A stretch of 64,000 bases of DNA, from assembly GCA_009744235.1 (NCBI GenBank), contig WPHV01000004.1, positions 62,001-126,000 on the forward strand, written 5' to 3'. Position 1 is the first letter of the stretch; every line of letters starts with the position of its first letter. Under the pieces are notes generated by a model that saw nothing but the letters and a program-made list of their open reading frames with translations, had not been told where the DNA came from and searched no databases. The stretch is from Gillisella vitis. Lineage in GTDB: Bacteria > Pseudomonadota > Alphaproteobacteria > Rhizobiales > Rhizobiaceae. Of this stretch, positions 9,093 to 18,395 are shown one piece after another. A program made the translations under genes and the position numbers.

Positions 9093-10143
9093 CCGCAAAT
9101 CCCTGCCACCGCAGCCGAAAAAAATACCCGTGACCCCACCGCTGGCCAAGACCCCGCCGCCGGAGCGAGCAAAGGCGCAAAGGCGGGTGGAAATGCAGGT
9201 GCGCCCCACCGGCGCCATCCTGCCGCCCTCCAACATCCAGGGCAATGCGCTGATGGTGGTGATTGCCATCATGGCGTTCCTGGCCTGCCTGACGCTCGGC
9301 GCGGTGTCGATTGTCCGGGGAACGGCGTCCAGCTGGCAAAGCCAGATCTCCCGCGAGGTGACGATCCAGATCAAGCCGGACGACACTGTCAACATGGATG
9401 AGGCCTTGACGAAGGCCAAGGACCTGGCGCTGACCTTCGTCGGCACCAAGACCGGACAAATCGTCGATGAGGCCGCAACGGCCCGCCTGCTGGAGCCATG
9501 GCTCGGCACCGGACTGGATATCAACGACCTTCCGGTGCCTCGGCTGGTCATTGTCACCATTGACGAGAACAATCCGCCTGACTTCGCCGCCATGCGCGAT
9601 CTTTTGACCTCGCAGATCCCCCAGGCCTCGCTGGATGATCACCGCACCTGGGTGGATCGCCTGGTATCGATGGCCCGCACCACGGTGCTGATTGGCTTTG
9701 GCCTGCTGATCCTGGTGTTTACCGCCATGGTGCTGACGGTGATTTTTGCAACGCGCGGCGCCTTGTCCGGCAATCGGCATATTATCGAGGTCCTGCATTT
9801 CGTCGGTGCCGAAAGCCTGTTTGTGGCACGGGAATTTCAGAAGCATTTTCTGAAGATCAGCCTGAAGGGCTCCGCAGCTGGCGGACTTGCCGCAGCCAGC
9901 CTGTTCGCGCTAGCCAGCATCTGGCAGGACAATACGCTCGCCACGCCGCAAACCGATCAAGCCACCGCCATGTTTGGCCGGTTCGAAATCGGCTTTTCCG
10001 GCTATCTCGGTATTTTCGCCACGATGATCGTTATTGCTCTGCTGACAACGGTCACGGCCAGGTTGACTGTCATGCGCGCCATCTATGAAATCGACCAGAT
10101 CAGGTCGGACCCCAGCCGCAGCGGCGGGTTGCCGCCCGAATGA
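9085..10143 (+). CDS. ftsX: Cell-division permease FtsX
   Basis: 352 residues. A Pro/Lys-rich cytoplasmic N-terminus of about 50 residues leads to a first membrane segment (about 55-80), then a periplasmic domain of some 115 residues. Three further membrane segments follow (about 205-230, 255-280 and 300-325), the standard FtsX four-pass layout. With FtsE it forms the MacB-like, non-exporting complex that activates cell-wall hydrolases at the septum. Its start lies within the end of ftsE. The next gene is 43 bases downstream, and the hairpin at 10165-10186 falls in that gap. Confidence 0.92.
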   Translation: MNDRKSLPPQPKKIPVTPPLAKTPPPERAKAQRRVEMQVRPTGAILPPSNIQGNALMVVIAIMAFLACLTLGAVSIVRGTASSWQSQISREVTIQIKPDDTVNMDEALTKAKDLALTFVGTKTGQIVDEAATARLLEPWLGTGLDINDLPVPRLVIVTIDENNPPDFAAMRDLLTSQIPQASLDDHRTWVDRLVSMARTTVLIGFGLLILVFTAMVLTVIFATRGALSGNRHIIEVLHFVGAESLFVAREFQKHFLKISLKGSAAGGLAAASLFALASIWQDNTLATPQTDQATAMFGRFEIGFSGYLGIFATMIVIALLTTVTARLTVMRAIYEIDQIRSDPSRSGGLPPE

Positions 10144-10164
10144 TCTATTTATCCGTCCTTGATG

Positions 10165-10186
10165 CGGGGATGCACCAGCATCCTCG
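10165..10186 (+). repeat. Hairpin, possible divergent copy of the leader repeat
   Basis: CGGGGATGC (10165-10173) pairs with GCATCCTCG (10178-10186) around an ACCA loop, with one G-T pair. The arms resemble GCGAGGATGC and GCATCTTCGAG of the dispersed leader repeat, in the same orientation relative to the gene that follows. It has no T-run, so it is a poor terminator for ftsX. Its membership in the repeat family is uncertain. Confidence 0.35.
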
Positions 10187-10927
10187 ATGCAGTTCCATTA
10201 CGCACGAGCAATGACAATGCGCCAAGCAGACCCTGACCAGGATCAAGGCAGCCGGACCGCCAAACTATTCCATCGGCAAGCACCGCTGCGCCGCCTGCTA
10301 CGCTATGGCGGCTATGCTATTCTTTTGCTGATGGCCTGTCTTGTCGCCGGTTTCCTGCATTTCGCCGATGACGTCACCGCGATGATGCCACCTGCTGAGC
10401 CCAAGGCTGATGCCATTGTCGTCCTGACGGGGGGCTATCAGCGCATCGACCAGGCTGTCGACCTGTTGCGCAAGGGATCGGGACGGCGGCTGTTGATTTC
10501 CGGTGTCCATCCATCCACATCGCCCGCAACCATTCGCAGGATGACGCAAAGCTCACCGGATCTATTTGCCTGCTGCGTGGATATGGGCTACCGCGCCATC
10601 GACACCATCGGCAATGCCAATGAAACCGCCCAGTGGATCCACGACAAGGGCTTTTCCTCGGTTCTGGTCGTCACCAGCAATTACCATATGCGCCGCAGCC
10701 TGATGGAACTGCGCCGTACAGACCATCAAACCCAGTTCATTCCCTATCCGGTCGTCACAGCCGATTTGCGCACCAGGGCCTGGTATGCCGATCCCAATGC
10801 GCTGCGCACGCTGCTGTCGGAATATGCCAAGATCCTCATTGCCTATACCCGCGATCTCGGCGGCTGGGACAATTGGCAGGGGCTTCGCACGTCTGGCAGT
10901 GCACCACAACAATCCTCCCAAAGCTAA
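10187..10927 (+). CDS. YdcF/SanA-type (DUF218) membrane-anchored protein
   Basis: 246 residues with a basic N-terminus, one membrane segment near residues 42-62 and then a DUF218 domain: a VVLTGGYQRIDQ start motif, LISGV, NETAQW and SVLVVTSNYHMRRS, the usual conserved nucleotide-like binding segments. Family members (E. coli SanA, ElyC, YdcF) affect envelope integrity, lipid-carrier use or antibiotic sensitivity; the exact reaction is not settled. Three in-frame ATGs (10187, 10211, 10217) are possible. None has a strong ribosome-binding site, and the first abuts a hairpin, so the true start may be later. It lies between ftsX and plsC on the same strand. Confidence 0.8.
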   Translation: MQFHYARAMTMRQADPDQDQGSRTAKLFHRQAPLRRLLRYGGYAILLLMACLVAGFLHFADDVTAMMPPAEPKADAIVVLTGGYQRIDQAVDLLRKGSGRRLLISGVHPSTSPATIRRMTQSSPDLFACCVDMGYRAIDTIGNANETAQWIHDKGFSSVLVVTSNYHMRRSLMELRRTDHQTQFIPYPVVTADLRTRAWYADPNALRTLLSEYAKILIAYTRDLGGWDNWQGLRTSGSAPQQSSQS

Positions 10928-11006
10928 TCAGACCTGCGATACCTAACCATCTTCCGCTGATTGGAAAATTCGTATAGGCAGGGCCATCTGTCGGCGGAAT
11001 ATCTTC

Positions 11007-11810
11007 ATGCTTGCTTTGCGGTCCCATGTTTTCAACGTGCTGTTCTATGCCTGCCTGATCCTCTGGATGGTCTTGGCCGCACCGATCTATTTCATCTTGC
11101 CGCGCAAAATCGCATATTCCGTCCCCAAGACATGGGCGCGGTTCAGTCATTGGCTGATGAAAACCGTGGTCGGCACGACATTCGAAATTGAAGGCCTGGA
11201 GAATATCCCAGACTCCGGCTACATCCTCGCACCAAAGCACCAATCCTTCTGGGATACCTATGCGCTTCTGCCCTGGCTGGATGATCCGGTCTTTATTCTC
11301 AAGCGGGAATTGATGTGGATTCCGTTCTTCGGCTGGTATGCCGCCAAACAGAACATGATCCCGGTCAATCGCGGTGGACGTGGCAAGGAAATGGTCAAGG
11401 TCATGCAGCGTGCCGCCGTGGAAGTGCGCAACGGCCGCCAATTGGTCATTTACCCTGAGGGGACAAGACGCCCGCCCGGCGCCGATCCTGAATATAAATT
11501 CGGCATCGCCCGGCTTTACCGCGATCTCAAAGTGCCGGTCGTGCCGGTTGCCATGCATGCCGGTCTGTTCTGGCCGCGGCGCAGCCTGATGCGCTATCCC
11601 GGGCATTACAAGATTCGTATCCTTCCCCCCATCCAGCCGGGAATGAAGCCCGATGCATTTTTTGAAGTATTGACCCGCCAGTTGGAGGCGGCCAGCGACG
11701 CACTGCTGCTGGAGGCGGCCCAGACCAATCCGGATCTCCCACTGCCGCCGACCGCCAAACACCGTCTTGAAACCATGAGAGCGCAGGAACAGGCCAAGAA
11801 CCCCTCATAG
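11007..11810 (+). CDS. plsC: 1-acyl-sn-glycerol-3-phosphate acyltransferase
   Basis: Makes phosphatidic acid by acylating the sn-2 position of lysophosphatidic acid at the inner membrane. The 267 residues begin with a hydrophobic anchor (about 8-32). The catalytic HxxxxD is HQSFWD within APKHQSFWDTYAL, the second motif includes PVNRGGRGKEM, and the third is YPEGTRRPPG. The C-terminus is charged and probably cytosolic. It overlaps by 6 bases at its 3' end with the convergent ChaC-like gene. Confidence 0.92.
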   Translation: MLALRSHVFNVLFYACLILWMVLAAPIYFILPRKIAYSVPKTWARFSHWLMKTVVGTTFEIEGLENIPDSGYILAPKHQSFWDTYALLPWLDDPVFILKRELMWIPFFGWYAAKQNMIPVNRGGRGKEMVKVMQRAAVEVRNGRQLVIYPEGTRRPPGADPEYKFGIARLYRDLKVPVVPVAMHAGLFWPRRSLMRYPGHYKIRILPPIQPGMKPDAFFEVLTRQLEAASDALLLEAAQTNPDLPLPPTAKHRLETMRAQEQAKNPS

Positions 11811-12344
11811 CGTCGGTTTGTTCAGCCCCTTGACCACCTGCTCCAGCCAATGATCGCGGATGCCCATGCTGCGCAGGTGTTCTACGGTATTTTCGACATA
11901 GGCCCGGTTATCACCCGACTGGCCACTGGCCTGCGCGGTAACCTGTACCGCCTCCTCAACGGTAACCGCTCCCGCATATTGGCGGTGGTTTCGGTCCACC
12001 ACGTAGCCAGTGCCAAGCACCCGGCGCCCATCAGACAGTTGCAACCGCAGCGTTTTTTCCTGATAGACCTGCGTCACCAGTTCCCGCGCCCGCAAATAGT
12101 CGAGCGTTTGCGGCCATGACGACGGACTAACACGAAAAGCCACACCATGGCAGGAACCGCCACGATCCAGCCCCAGAACCAGGCCGGGTGCCTGTTCGGT
12201 ACCGCGATGCACGAAAGATCGAACGCAAAGCGAGCGGCGAAACCCATGGGCCCTGGCAGCCTGCCGTTCTTCATGGACAAAGCCGGGATTCCACATCAAA
12301 GACCCGTAGCCAAACACCCAAAATTCGTCCATATCGCTGGTCAT
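11805..12344 (-). CDS. ChaC-like gamma-glutamylcyclotransferase
   Basis: 179 residues starting MTSDMDEFWVFGYGSLMWNP. The YGSLMW motif binds the gamma-glutamyl group, and the acidic residue needed for catalysis is expected in the AGAVTVEEAVQ region. ChaC enzymes split glutathione into 5-oxoproline and Cys-Gly in the cytosol. The frame continues about 78 codons upstream, but AGGAG lies 8 bases before the ATG at 12344 and the family begins here. Divergent from the DUF2125 gene, with 172 bases between starts. Confidence 0.87.
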   Translation of the reverse strand: MTSDMDEFWVFGYGSLMWNPGFVHEERQAARAHGFRRSLCVRSFVHRGTEQAPGLVLGLDRGGSCHGVAFRVSPSSWPQTLDYLRARELVTQVYQEKTLRLQLSDGRRVLGTGYVVDRNHRQYAGAVTVEEAVQVTAQASGQSGDNRAYVENTVEHLRSMGIRDHWLEQVVKGLNKPTL

Positions 12345-12516
12345 AATGCTGGCTCCTGCTGTCTCATTCCCGAATTTTGATAGGTTTGGGTTGAAATTAT
12401 CCAGCAGAAATGAATTTTTACAGCAGTCTTTGCACTGATAAACGGTGCTCGGCTCTGGTGCCTCAAAAGTCGCCTCGGTGACCGCTGAGCAAAATGGAAG
12501 ACAATTGGAGAAGCGC

Positions 12517-13530
12517 ATGGCCATGTCCAGCCGGACGAAGAGACCCCGGAAGAGATCGCGAGTTCTCTTGGTGGGCATTGTGCTTGTCCTGCTCGGTATC
12601 GTCTACACCGCAGGCTGGTTCGCCGCTGCCAATTACGCCACGACAAAACTCGAACATGCCTTTGACGGTGATAATCCACTGGCTTCTGCCCTCGATTGCC
12701 CCGGAATGCGGATGAGTGGCTTTCCGCTGCATATCGGGTTGAATTGCACCAAAGTTTCGGTCAACGATCACCGCAATGGCATTACCGGATCATCAGGCGC
12801 CTTCCGGTCGTCGGCAGAAATTTTCCGGCCCGGCAGAATCAAATGGGAAATCGACGGGCCAGCCATTCTGCAAACCTCCACTGGGCTTGCCGGTGCTTTT
12901 CAATGGGACAGCTTTCGCTCCACCTTGTCGCTGGGCATGAACGGCGTCGATTCGTCAGCAAGCGTGATCCAGAAATTGCAGGCCAACCTGACCGACGCGC
13001 TCTCCGGCCGGGTTCTGAGGATCGATGCCACTGAGAGCCGGACGCGGCTGCAACGCGATGGCGAGGACCTCGTGGGAACCGCCCGCTTGACCGGCTTGGA
13101 TTTTGGCCAGGACGACCGCAACCCCGATCTGCCGCCCATGGCCGCACAGTTGGATGTGAAATTACTCGCCCAGGCAGGGGCCCTCGATATCGAACATCCG
13201 GAACCCATACAATTGCGGGGTCTAAGCGGCGACATCCGCAATCTGCAGATCGATATGGGCCAAGGCCGCACGATTACTGCCAGTGGACCGATTTCCATCG
13301 ATAACGCAGGCCTTGCTAACGGCACGCTCAAGCTGGAAATTGGCAAGGTTGATGCCTGGCGGGACCTGGTGATTGCCGCCTATCCCGAAACCAAGGACAT
13401 CGCCCGGATGGCTGCCAAGGGATTGAAAGCGGTTTTCCTTGGCCAGAATAAGGGCCAGGTGACACTTCAGATCACCAATGGCGTCGTGGTTCTGGGCTTC
13501 ATCCCGCTTGGCAATATCCCGCCGATCTGA
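12517..13530 (+). CDS. DUF2125 domain protein, membrane-anchored
   Basis: 337 residues: an Arg/Lys-rich tip (RTKRPRKRSR), one hydrophobic segment near residues 15-37, then an extended beta-rich region with little charge, typical of the alphaproteobacterial DUF2125 family. Two cysteines (in LDCPGMRM and LNCTKVSV) sit about 20 residues apart in the exported part and could form a disulfide. Start ATG 12517 is chosen for the GGAGA just upstream. The family has no established function. It is convergent with the tyrC-hisC pair. Confidence 0.8.
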   Translation: MAMSSRTKRPRKRSRVLLVGIVLVLLGIVYTAGWFAAANYATTKLEHAFDGDNPLASALDCPGMRMSGFPLHIGLNCTKVSVNDHRNGITGSSGAFRSSAEIFRPGRIKWEIDGPAILQTSTGLAGAFQWDSFRSTLSLGMNGVDSSASVIQKLQANLTDALSGRVLRIDATESRTRLQRDGEDLVGTARLTGLDFGQDDRNPDLPPMAAQLDVKLLAQAGALDIEHPEPIQLRGLSGDIRNLQIDMGQGRTITASGPISIDNAGLANGTLKLEIGKVDAWRDLVIAAYPETKDIARMAAKGLKAVFLGQNKGQVTLQITNGVVVLGFIPLGNIPPI

Positions 13531-13547
13531 ACCGGGCGCCAGACGGT

Positions 13548-14483
13548 CTATCCGTTCGTCTTGCCATCCAGCCCATGACGCCCGAAATCCGGCACGTCCA
13601 CATCCTGGCCCGCGTCGATGATCGAGCGGCGTATTGTGCGGGTGCGGGTGAACAGCTCAAACAGTTTATCGCCCTCCCCCCAACGGATCGCCCGTTGCAG
13701 ATAGGCGAGGTCTTCTGAAAACCGCGCCAGCATTTCCAGAATGGCATCCTTGTTGTGCAGGCAGACATCGCGCCACATGGTGGGATCGGACGCCGCCAGA
13801 CGGGTAAAATCGCGAAAACCGGAGGCCGAATATTTGATGACTTCCGATTCCGTCACGGCTTCGAGATCATCCGCAGTGCCGACGATATTATAGGCGATGA
13901 TATGGGGAAGATGCGAAACGATCGCCAATACCTTGTCATGGTGCAGCGGGTCCATTTCATCGACACGCGAGCCCAGCGCTTCCCAAAAGCTCTTGAGCCG
14001 GGCAATCGCCTGCTGATCCGTATTTTCCAGCGGTGTGAAAATGCACCAACGTCCATTGAACAGACCGACAAAACCGGCATCGGGGCCGGATTTCTCCGTA
14101 CCAGCCAGCGGATGGCCCGGAATGAAATGCACATGATCCGGCATATGCGGCGCCATTTGCGCAATGACAGAGGCTTTGGTGGACCCCACGTCTGTGACGA
14201 TAGCTCCCGGCGCAAGATGCGACGCAATCTGGATGGCCACCGCTTCGGACGCCCCGACCGGTACAGAAACGATCACCAGATCGGCCCCTGCAACCGCCTC
14301 GGCAGCCGACGTCGTATAGCGATCCCCAAGCTGCAATTCCTCGGCTCGCCGCAAAGTATCCACTGAGCGGGTTGAGACGACGATCTCGCGCGCCAGGCCA
14401 AGCGCACGCACATCACGGGCAATGGAAGAGCCGATCAGGCCGATGCCGATCAGGGCAATCCGGTCAAACTGAATGCTGGCCAT
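13548..14483 (-). CDS. tyrC: Prephenate/arogenate (cyclohexadienyl) dehydrogenase
   Basis: An NAD(P)-dependent enzyme of tyrosine synthesis that oxidatively decarboxylates prephenate or arogenate. 311 residues with the Rossmann start IALIGIGLIGSSIA, the DVGSTKASV segment, the catalytic-histidine region HFIPGHPLAGTEKSG and a helical C-terminal dimerisation domain with SHLPHIIAYNIV. There is no fused chorismate mutase or ACT domain. The start ATG at 14483 shares its first base with the stop of hisC (TGATG); a GTG one codon earlier is possible. Pairing with hisC is usual, since aromatic aminotransferase activity is needed on the same route. Confidence 0.9.
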   Translation of the reverse strand: MASIQFDRIALIGIGLIGSSIARDVRALGLAREIVVSTRSVDTLRRAEELQLGDRYTTSAAEAVAGADLVIVSVPVGASEAVAIQIASHLAPGAIVTDVGSTKASVIAQMAPHMPDHVHFIPGHPLAGTEKSGPDAGFVGLFNGRWCIFTPLENTDQQAIARLKSFWEALGSRVDEMDPLHHDKVLAIVSHLPHIIAYNIVGTADDLEAVTESEVIKYSASGFRDFTRLAASDPTMWRDVCLHNKDAILEMLARFSEDLAYLQRAIRWGEGDKLFELFTRTRTIRRSIIDAGQDVDVPDFGRHGLDGKTNG

Positions 14484-15589
14484 CACGGCTTGCCCATAAA
14501 TTCGGTCAGGGCATCCATCACGCCAAGATTGGCCTCCGGCGTGCCGATTGACATGCGCAGGGAATTGGCAAAGCCATATCCCTTGACCGCCCGCAGGATG
14601 TAGCCACGGCTGGTCAGGAAGTCATCGGCCTCCGGCGCCCGCTTGCCATCAACATCGGGAAAATGGATGAGCAGGAAATTGGTGACCGACGGCGTAACCT
14701 TCAGGCCGATCCCCTCGAAGGCTTCCGTCAACCGGTCCAGCCACTCGAGATTGAAATCCACAGCCTTATCGGCAAAATCACGGTCAAGAATGGCAGCAGC
14801 CCCCGCCGAAATCGCCGGGGCATTCATGTTGAACGGTCCGCGCACCCGGTTCAGGGCATCGAGAATGGCAGCCGGACCATACATCCAGCCGATCCGCAGC
14901 GCTGCCAGCCCGTGGATTTTAGAGAAGGTGCGGGTCATCACCACATTGCGGTTTTCAGAAACGATTTCCAGCCCGGCTTCGTAATCGTTACGGCGAACAT
15001 ATTCGGCATAGGCCGCATCCAGCACCAGCAGCACATGTTTCGGCAGGCCAGCAACCAGACGGCGAATATCGGCACCCGGCACATAGGTCCCCGTCGGATT
15101 GCCGGGATTGGCGATGAACACCATCCGTGTCTTGTCGGTCACCGCCGCAAGAATGGCATCGACATCGACGCGGTAATCCTGCTCCTTGACCGTGACCGGC
15201 GTTGCACCTGCCGCCATGATCTGAATACGGTAGACCAGGAAACCATGCTCGGTGATAACAGCCTCATCGCCCGTGCCCAGGTAGACATGGCAGAGCAGGC
15301 CGAGCAGCTCGTCCGAACCATTGCCGCAGAGAATATTGGCCGCGTTCAGCCCGTGCGCACTGGCAATCGCCTCGCGCAGCTTCACGGCCTGGCCATCGGG
15401 ATAAAGCTCCAGATTGGCGGCGCCCGCCTTGAAAGCCTCGATGGCTTTCGGGCTTGGCCCCAGCGGCGTTTCATTCGATGAGAGCTTGAACACTTTTGCA
15501 ACGCCCGGTGCGTGTTCTTTGCCGGGAACATAGGCGGCAATATCAAGGATTCCCGGACGTGGAACGGGCTGGTTCATGGTGCTGCTCAT
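14483..15589 (-). CDS. hisC: Histidinol-phosphate aminotransferase
   Basis: A fold-type I PLP aminotransferase of about 368 residues. Visible features are [14 protein letters not shown] near the N-terminus, LYPDGQ, the [10 protein letters not shown] motif, [11 protein letters not shown] with the PLP-binding Asp/Tyr, the Schiff-base lysine in [13 protein letters not shown], and the terminal [12 protein letters not shown] with the substrate-carboxylate Arg. Besides histidine synthesis, such enzymes often also transaminate prephenate or phenylpyruvate-type substrates, which fits the linked tyrC. Start is ATG 15589 (MSSTMNQPV); an ATG 12 bases later is equally plausible. Confidence 0.9.
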   Translation of the reverse strand: MSSTMNQPVPRPGILDIAAYVPGKEHAPGVAKVFKLSSNETPLGPSPKAIEAFKAGAANLELYPDGQAVKLREAIASAHGLNAANILCGNGSDELLGLLCHVYLGTGDEAVITEHGFLVYRIQIMAAGATPVTVKEQDYRVDVDAILAAVTDKTRMVFIANPGNPTGTYVPGADIRRLVAGLPKHVLLVLDAAYAEYVRRNDYEAGLEIVSENRNVVMTRTFSKIHGLAALRIGWMYGPAAILDALNRVRGPFNMNAPAISAGAAAILDRDFADKAVDFNLEWLDRLTEAFEGIGLKVTPSVTNFLLIHFPDVDGKRAPEADDFLTSRGYILRAVKGYGFANSLRMSIGTPEANLGVMDALTEFMGKP

Positions 15590-15672
15590 TGACGTGATTT
15601 CCTGGTTTTTGGTCTTGAACCTGATGCGGTTCAAACAGGCTGCTCAAATAGGTATGCAGTAGCCCGGAACCT

Positions 15673-16434
15673 CTATTTTGTCGAGGGCGGCAACAGGGTT
15701 TGGCGTGTGGTTGGCACGCCTTGCGGGCTCAAAACCGGAGCAAATACCCGGCGCGATGCGCGCATGGCGACCGGCAACCCCTGATAGAGCCGCTTTTGCG
15801 CCTCGACAACGATAACGCCAGCAAAAGCCGGTGACAGCATGCGACCGAAGCGCTCGAAGGCACTATGCATTTTCAACATGGTTCTGAGCTTGGATGGAGG
15901 GAAAAACAATGCCTCGGTGCTGGCTCCCGGCGTAAAATTGGTCTCGCGCAGCAGCGCCGTCAACTGACCCCGAGAATAGGGGCGACCGGAGCCAAAAGGC
16001 GTATGCTCCATCCGCGCCCAGACCCCACGGCGATTGGGCACCACCATGACCAGCCGACCGCCCGGTGCCAGAACCCGCCAGATTTCCTTGAGCGTCTCGC
16101 GCGGATTCTCGGCAAATTCAAGGGAATGGACCATCAACACCCGATCGATGGAACTGTCAGGCAGCGGTAATTCCTCATCGAACACCAGTGACGTGGCCGA
16201 AAGCTCGCCCGGCGGCCAGTTCACCGCGCCCTGTCCCGCCGGCATGAAGGCGAAGGTGCGCTCGGTATCGGCCCGAAACCGATCCAGATACGGCACCGAA
16301 TAGCCCAGCCCCACCAGCCGCTCCTCCGGCAGCCGCGCCCAGAGCGACGACAGCGCCATGGTAATGGATTGCTCGGCGGCATGGCCAAGCATGGTGTGAT
16401 AGAACTGACGAAGATCGACTATATCCACATGCAT
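15673..16434 (-). CDS. Class I SAM-dependent methyltransferase
   Basis: 253 residues. Motif I is degenerate (LVGLGYSVPYLDRF), but the post-motif region DSSIDRVLMVHSLEFAENP and motif III-like EIWRVLAPGGRLVMVVPN are those of the Methyltransf_11 (UbiE/Bsm-like) group. The substrate cannot be read from the sequence. Start ATG 16434 (MHVDIVDLRQFY) is chosen because the region upstream is the shared promoter with gloB, whose start is 104 bases away in the other direction. This methyltransferase-gloB pairing is common in alphaproteobacteria. Confidence 0.8.
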   Translation of the reverse strand: MHVDIVDLRQFYHTMLGHAAEQSITMALSSLWARLPEERLVGLGYSVPYLDRFRADTERTFAFMPAGQGAVNWPPGELSATSLVFDEELPLPDSSIDRVLMVHSLEFAENPRETLKEIWRVLAPGGRLVMVVPNRRGVWARMEHTPFGSGRPYSRGQLTALLRETNFTPGASTEALFFPPSKLRTMLKMHSAFERFGRMLSPAFAGVIVVEAQKRLYQGLPVAMRASRRVFAPVLSPQGVPTTRQTLLPPSTK

Positions 16435-16537
16435 GGCACAATTGTTAGCAGCAGGCTGTTGGACATCAAGGCCCCAGGCACTAGATTCTTCGTAAACCAC
16501 CTTGCAATTACCACTTCCAAGCCAGAGGGCCTGCCCG

Positions 16538-17308
16538 ATGAAAAACCCGGAAATCGAAATTTTCCCTTGCCGTACCGACAATTACGGCGTGCTGGTTCAT
16601 TGCCTCGAAACCGGCTTGACCGCTTGCATCGATGCGCCGGAGGAAGGGCCGATTGTGGCGGCTGCCGAAAAACGAGGCTGGCAGATCAGCCATATTTTCA
16701 CCACCCATCACCACAACGACCATGTCGAGGCCAATCTGGCCCTGAAGAATCGGTATGGCTGCGAGATCATCGGTCCGGTCAACGAGGCTGTCGCCATTCC
16801 GGGTCTCGACCGTTCCGTAAGCGATGGCGACGAATTTCTGTTCGGGCCGCACCGGGTCCAGGTGATTGAAACGCCGGGCCACACGGCAGGCCATGTCTGC
16901 TATCATTTTCCAGACGCCAAACTGCTGTTTGCCGCCGACACGCTGTTTGCACTTGGCTGCGGACGGCTGTTTGAGCGGCCCGCAGCCGACATGTGGCATT
17001 CCCTGCAAAAGCTGGCCGTGCTGCCGGATGAAACCGCTATTTATTTCGGCCACGAATACACGCTTTCCAATGCCCGTTTCGCCCTGACCATCGACCCGGA
17101 CAATGAGCGGCTTCAAGCCCGCGCCCGCGACATCGAGGCGATGCGGGCGCAAGGGCAGTTCACCATTCCCACCACCATGTCTCTGGAAAAGGAAACCAAC
17201 CCGTTCCTGCGGGTGGCCGATCCAAAAATCCGCCGCAACCTGGTGATGGAAAGCAAGAGCAATGAAGAGGTGTTTGCCGAAATCCGCAAGCGCAAGGACA
17301 ATTTCTGA
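16538..17308 (+). CDS. gloB: Hydroxyacylglutathione hydrolase (glyoxalase II)
   Basis: Hydrolyses S-lactoylglutathione to lactate and glutathione, the second step of methylglyoxal detoxification. The 256-residue protein has the metal-binding THHHNDH motif at residues 56-62, a second ligand in [13 protein letters not shown], the bridging aspartate in [13 protein letters not shown], and the final histidine in [13 protein letters not shown]. The C-terminal helical glutathione-binding domain ends in a KRK-rich tail. The start ATG gives [12 protein letters not shown]. Its stop codon shares the A with the start of the next gene (TGATG). Confidence 0.94.
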   Translation: MKNPEIEIFPCRTDNYGVLVHCLETGLTACIDAPEEGPIVAAAEKRGWQISHIFTTHHHNDHVEANLALKNRYGCEIIGPVNEAVAIPGLDRSVSDGDEFLFGPHRVQVIETPGHTAGHVCYHFPDAKLLFAADTLFALGCGRLFERPAADMWHSLQKLAVLPDETAIYFGHEYTLSNARFALTIDPDNERLQARARDIEAMRAQGQFTIPTTMSLEKETNPFLRVADPKIRRNLVMESKSNEEVFAEIRKRKDNF

Positions 17309-17742
17309 TGGCCGATGCCGATGAGATCATTGCAGCGCTGGCCATGCAGCCCCACCCTGAAGGTGGCTGGTACAGCGAAACCTTCCGCGACGGCAAAGGT
17401 GGAGCGCGTGGCCATTCCACGGCCATCTACTATCTGCTGAAAGCAGGCCAGCGGTCGCATTGGCATCGGGTGAAGGATGCCGCCGAGATCTGGCATTATT
17501 ATGCGGGCGCGCCGCTGGCGCTCTATCGCTGCGACGATGGCATGACGGTGGAAACGCTGGTTCTGGGCACGGACCTTGTGCGCGGCGAGCGCCCCCAGGC
17601 CGTCATTCCAGCGCTCAGTTGGCAGGCGGCGGAAAGCCTAGGGGATTATACTCTGGTGGGCTGCACAGTCGCGCCTGGCTTTACCTTCGACACTTTCGAA
17701 ATGGCCCCTCCAGGCTGGAAACCGGGTCAGCCACTTCGATAA
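17308..17742 (+). CDS. DUF985 cupin-fold protein
   Basis: 144 residues. The N-terminal LAMQPHPEGGWYSETFR and the core HWHRVKDAAEIWHYYAG are diagnostic of the DUF985 (cupin_5) family, and the histidines could hold a metal. The protein probably forms a single beta-barrel; no substrate is established for the family. Start and gloB stop overlap by one base, implying co-expression. The following cytochrome b561 gene begins 83 bases further on. Confidence 0.87.
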   Translation: MADADEIIAALAMQPHPEGGWYSETFRDGKGGARGHSTAIYYLLKAGQRSHWHRVKDAAEIWHYYAGAPLALYRCDDGMTVETLVLGTDLVRGERPQAVIPALSWQAAESLGDYTLVGCTVAPGFTFDTFEMAPPGWKPGQPLR

Positions 17743-17825
17743 CCAGGCATACCGGTGGGCTTCAGGCGCCTGTCAGCATAAAACGTTTTGTTGCGCTGCA
17801 AAATCCGATTTTTTGGAGTGGCACC

Positions 17826-18392
17826 ATGACGATGAATATCCCTGTTGATTCGACCGTACCGCGCTCCACGCGCTACAATAGCGGCATGATCTGGCTGCAC
17901 TGGGTAACGGCGTTGTTGGTGCTTGCCCTGTTTCTCTCGGCAGAAATCTGGGAATTTACGGAAAAAGGCGGTGCGCTTCGCAATGGCCTGAAGGCGCTGC
18001 ATTATGGTGCCGGAATCATACTTTTCGCTGTGTTTGTGCTGCGGCTTGTCTGGCGGATGGCCAGTCTCAAAACCCTGCCGGAAGAAGAAAAAGGCGTTTT
18101 GGGCCTGATGGCCAAGGCGGTGCATTATCTGCTCTATTTCGGGCTTGCCGCACAGATTTCCCTTGGCTTTCTATGGCGCTGGTCGCAGGGAAAACCGGTG
18201 GACTTCTTCGGGCTGTTTTCCATTCCCGATCTCATCGGTATATCGCCGGATTATCGCCATCTGCTCGGCGACATGCATTCTCTGCTTGCCTGGATCATCA
18301 TCGGCGCGGCCACATTGCATGCAGTTGCGGCGATTTTCCATCATACCGTGCTGAAGGACGGCGTGTTGATGAAGATGATGCCCGGCAGGTAA
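17826..18392 (+). CDS. Cytochrome b561 family membrane protein
   Basis: 188 residues with four hydrophobic segments (about 20-40, 57-75, 97-118 and 150-172). Haem-ligand histidines lie at the expected points: IWLHW in the first helix, LHYG before the second, VHYL in the third, and DMHSL and LHAVAAIFHH in the last. Such di-haem proteins (CybB/YceJ type) move electrons between quinol and periplasmic acceptors, or respond to superoxide. Start ATG 17826 has GGAG 8 bases upstream. The frame remains open upstream within the cupin gene, which I regard as chance. Confidence 0.88.
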   Translation: MTMNIPVDSTVPRSTRYNSGMIWLHWVTALLVLALFLSAEIWEFTEKGGALRNGLKALHYGAGIILFAVFVLRLVWRMASLKTLPEEEKGVLGLMAKAVHYLLYFGLAAQISLGFLWRWSQGKPVDFFGLFSIPDLIGISPDYRHLLGDMHSLLAWIIIGAATLHAVAAIFHHTVLKDGVLMKMMPGR

Positions 18393-18395
18393 TCG

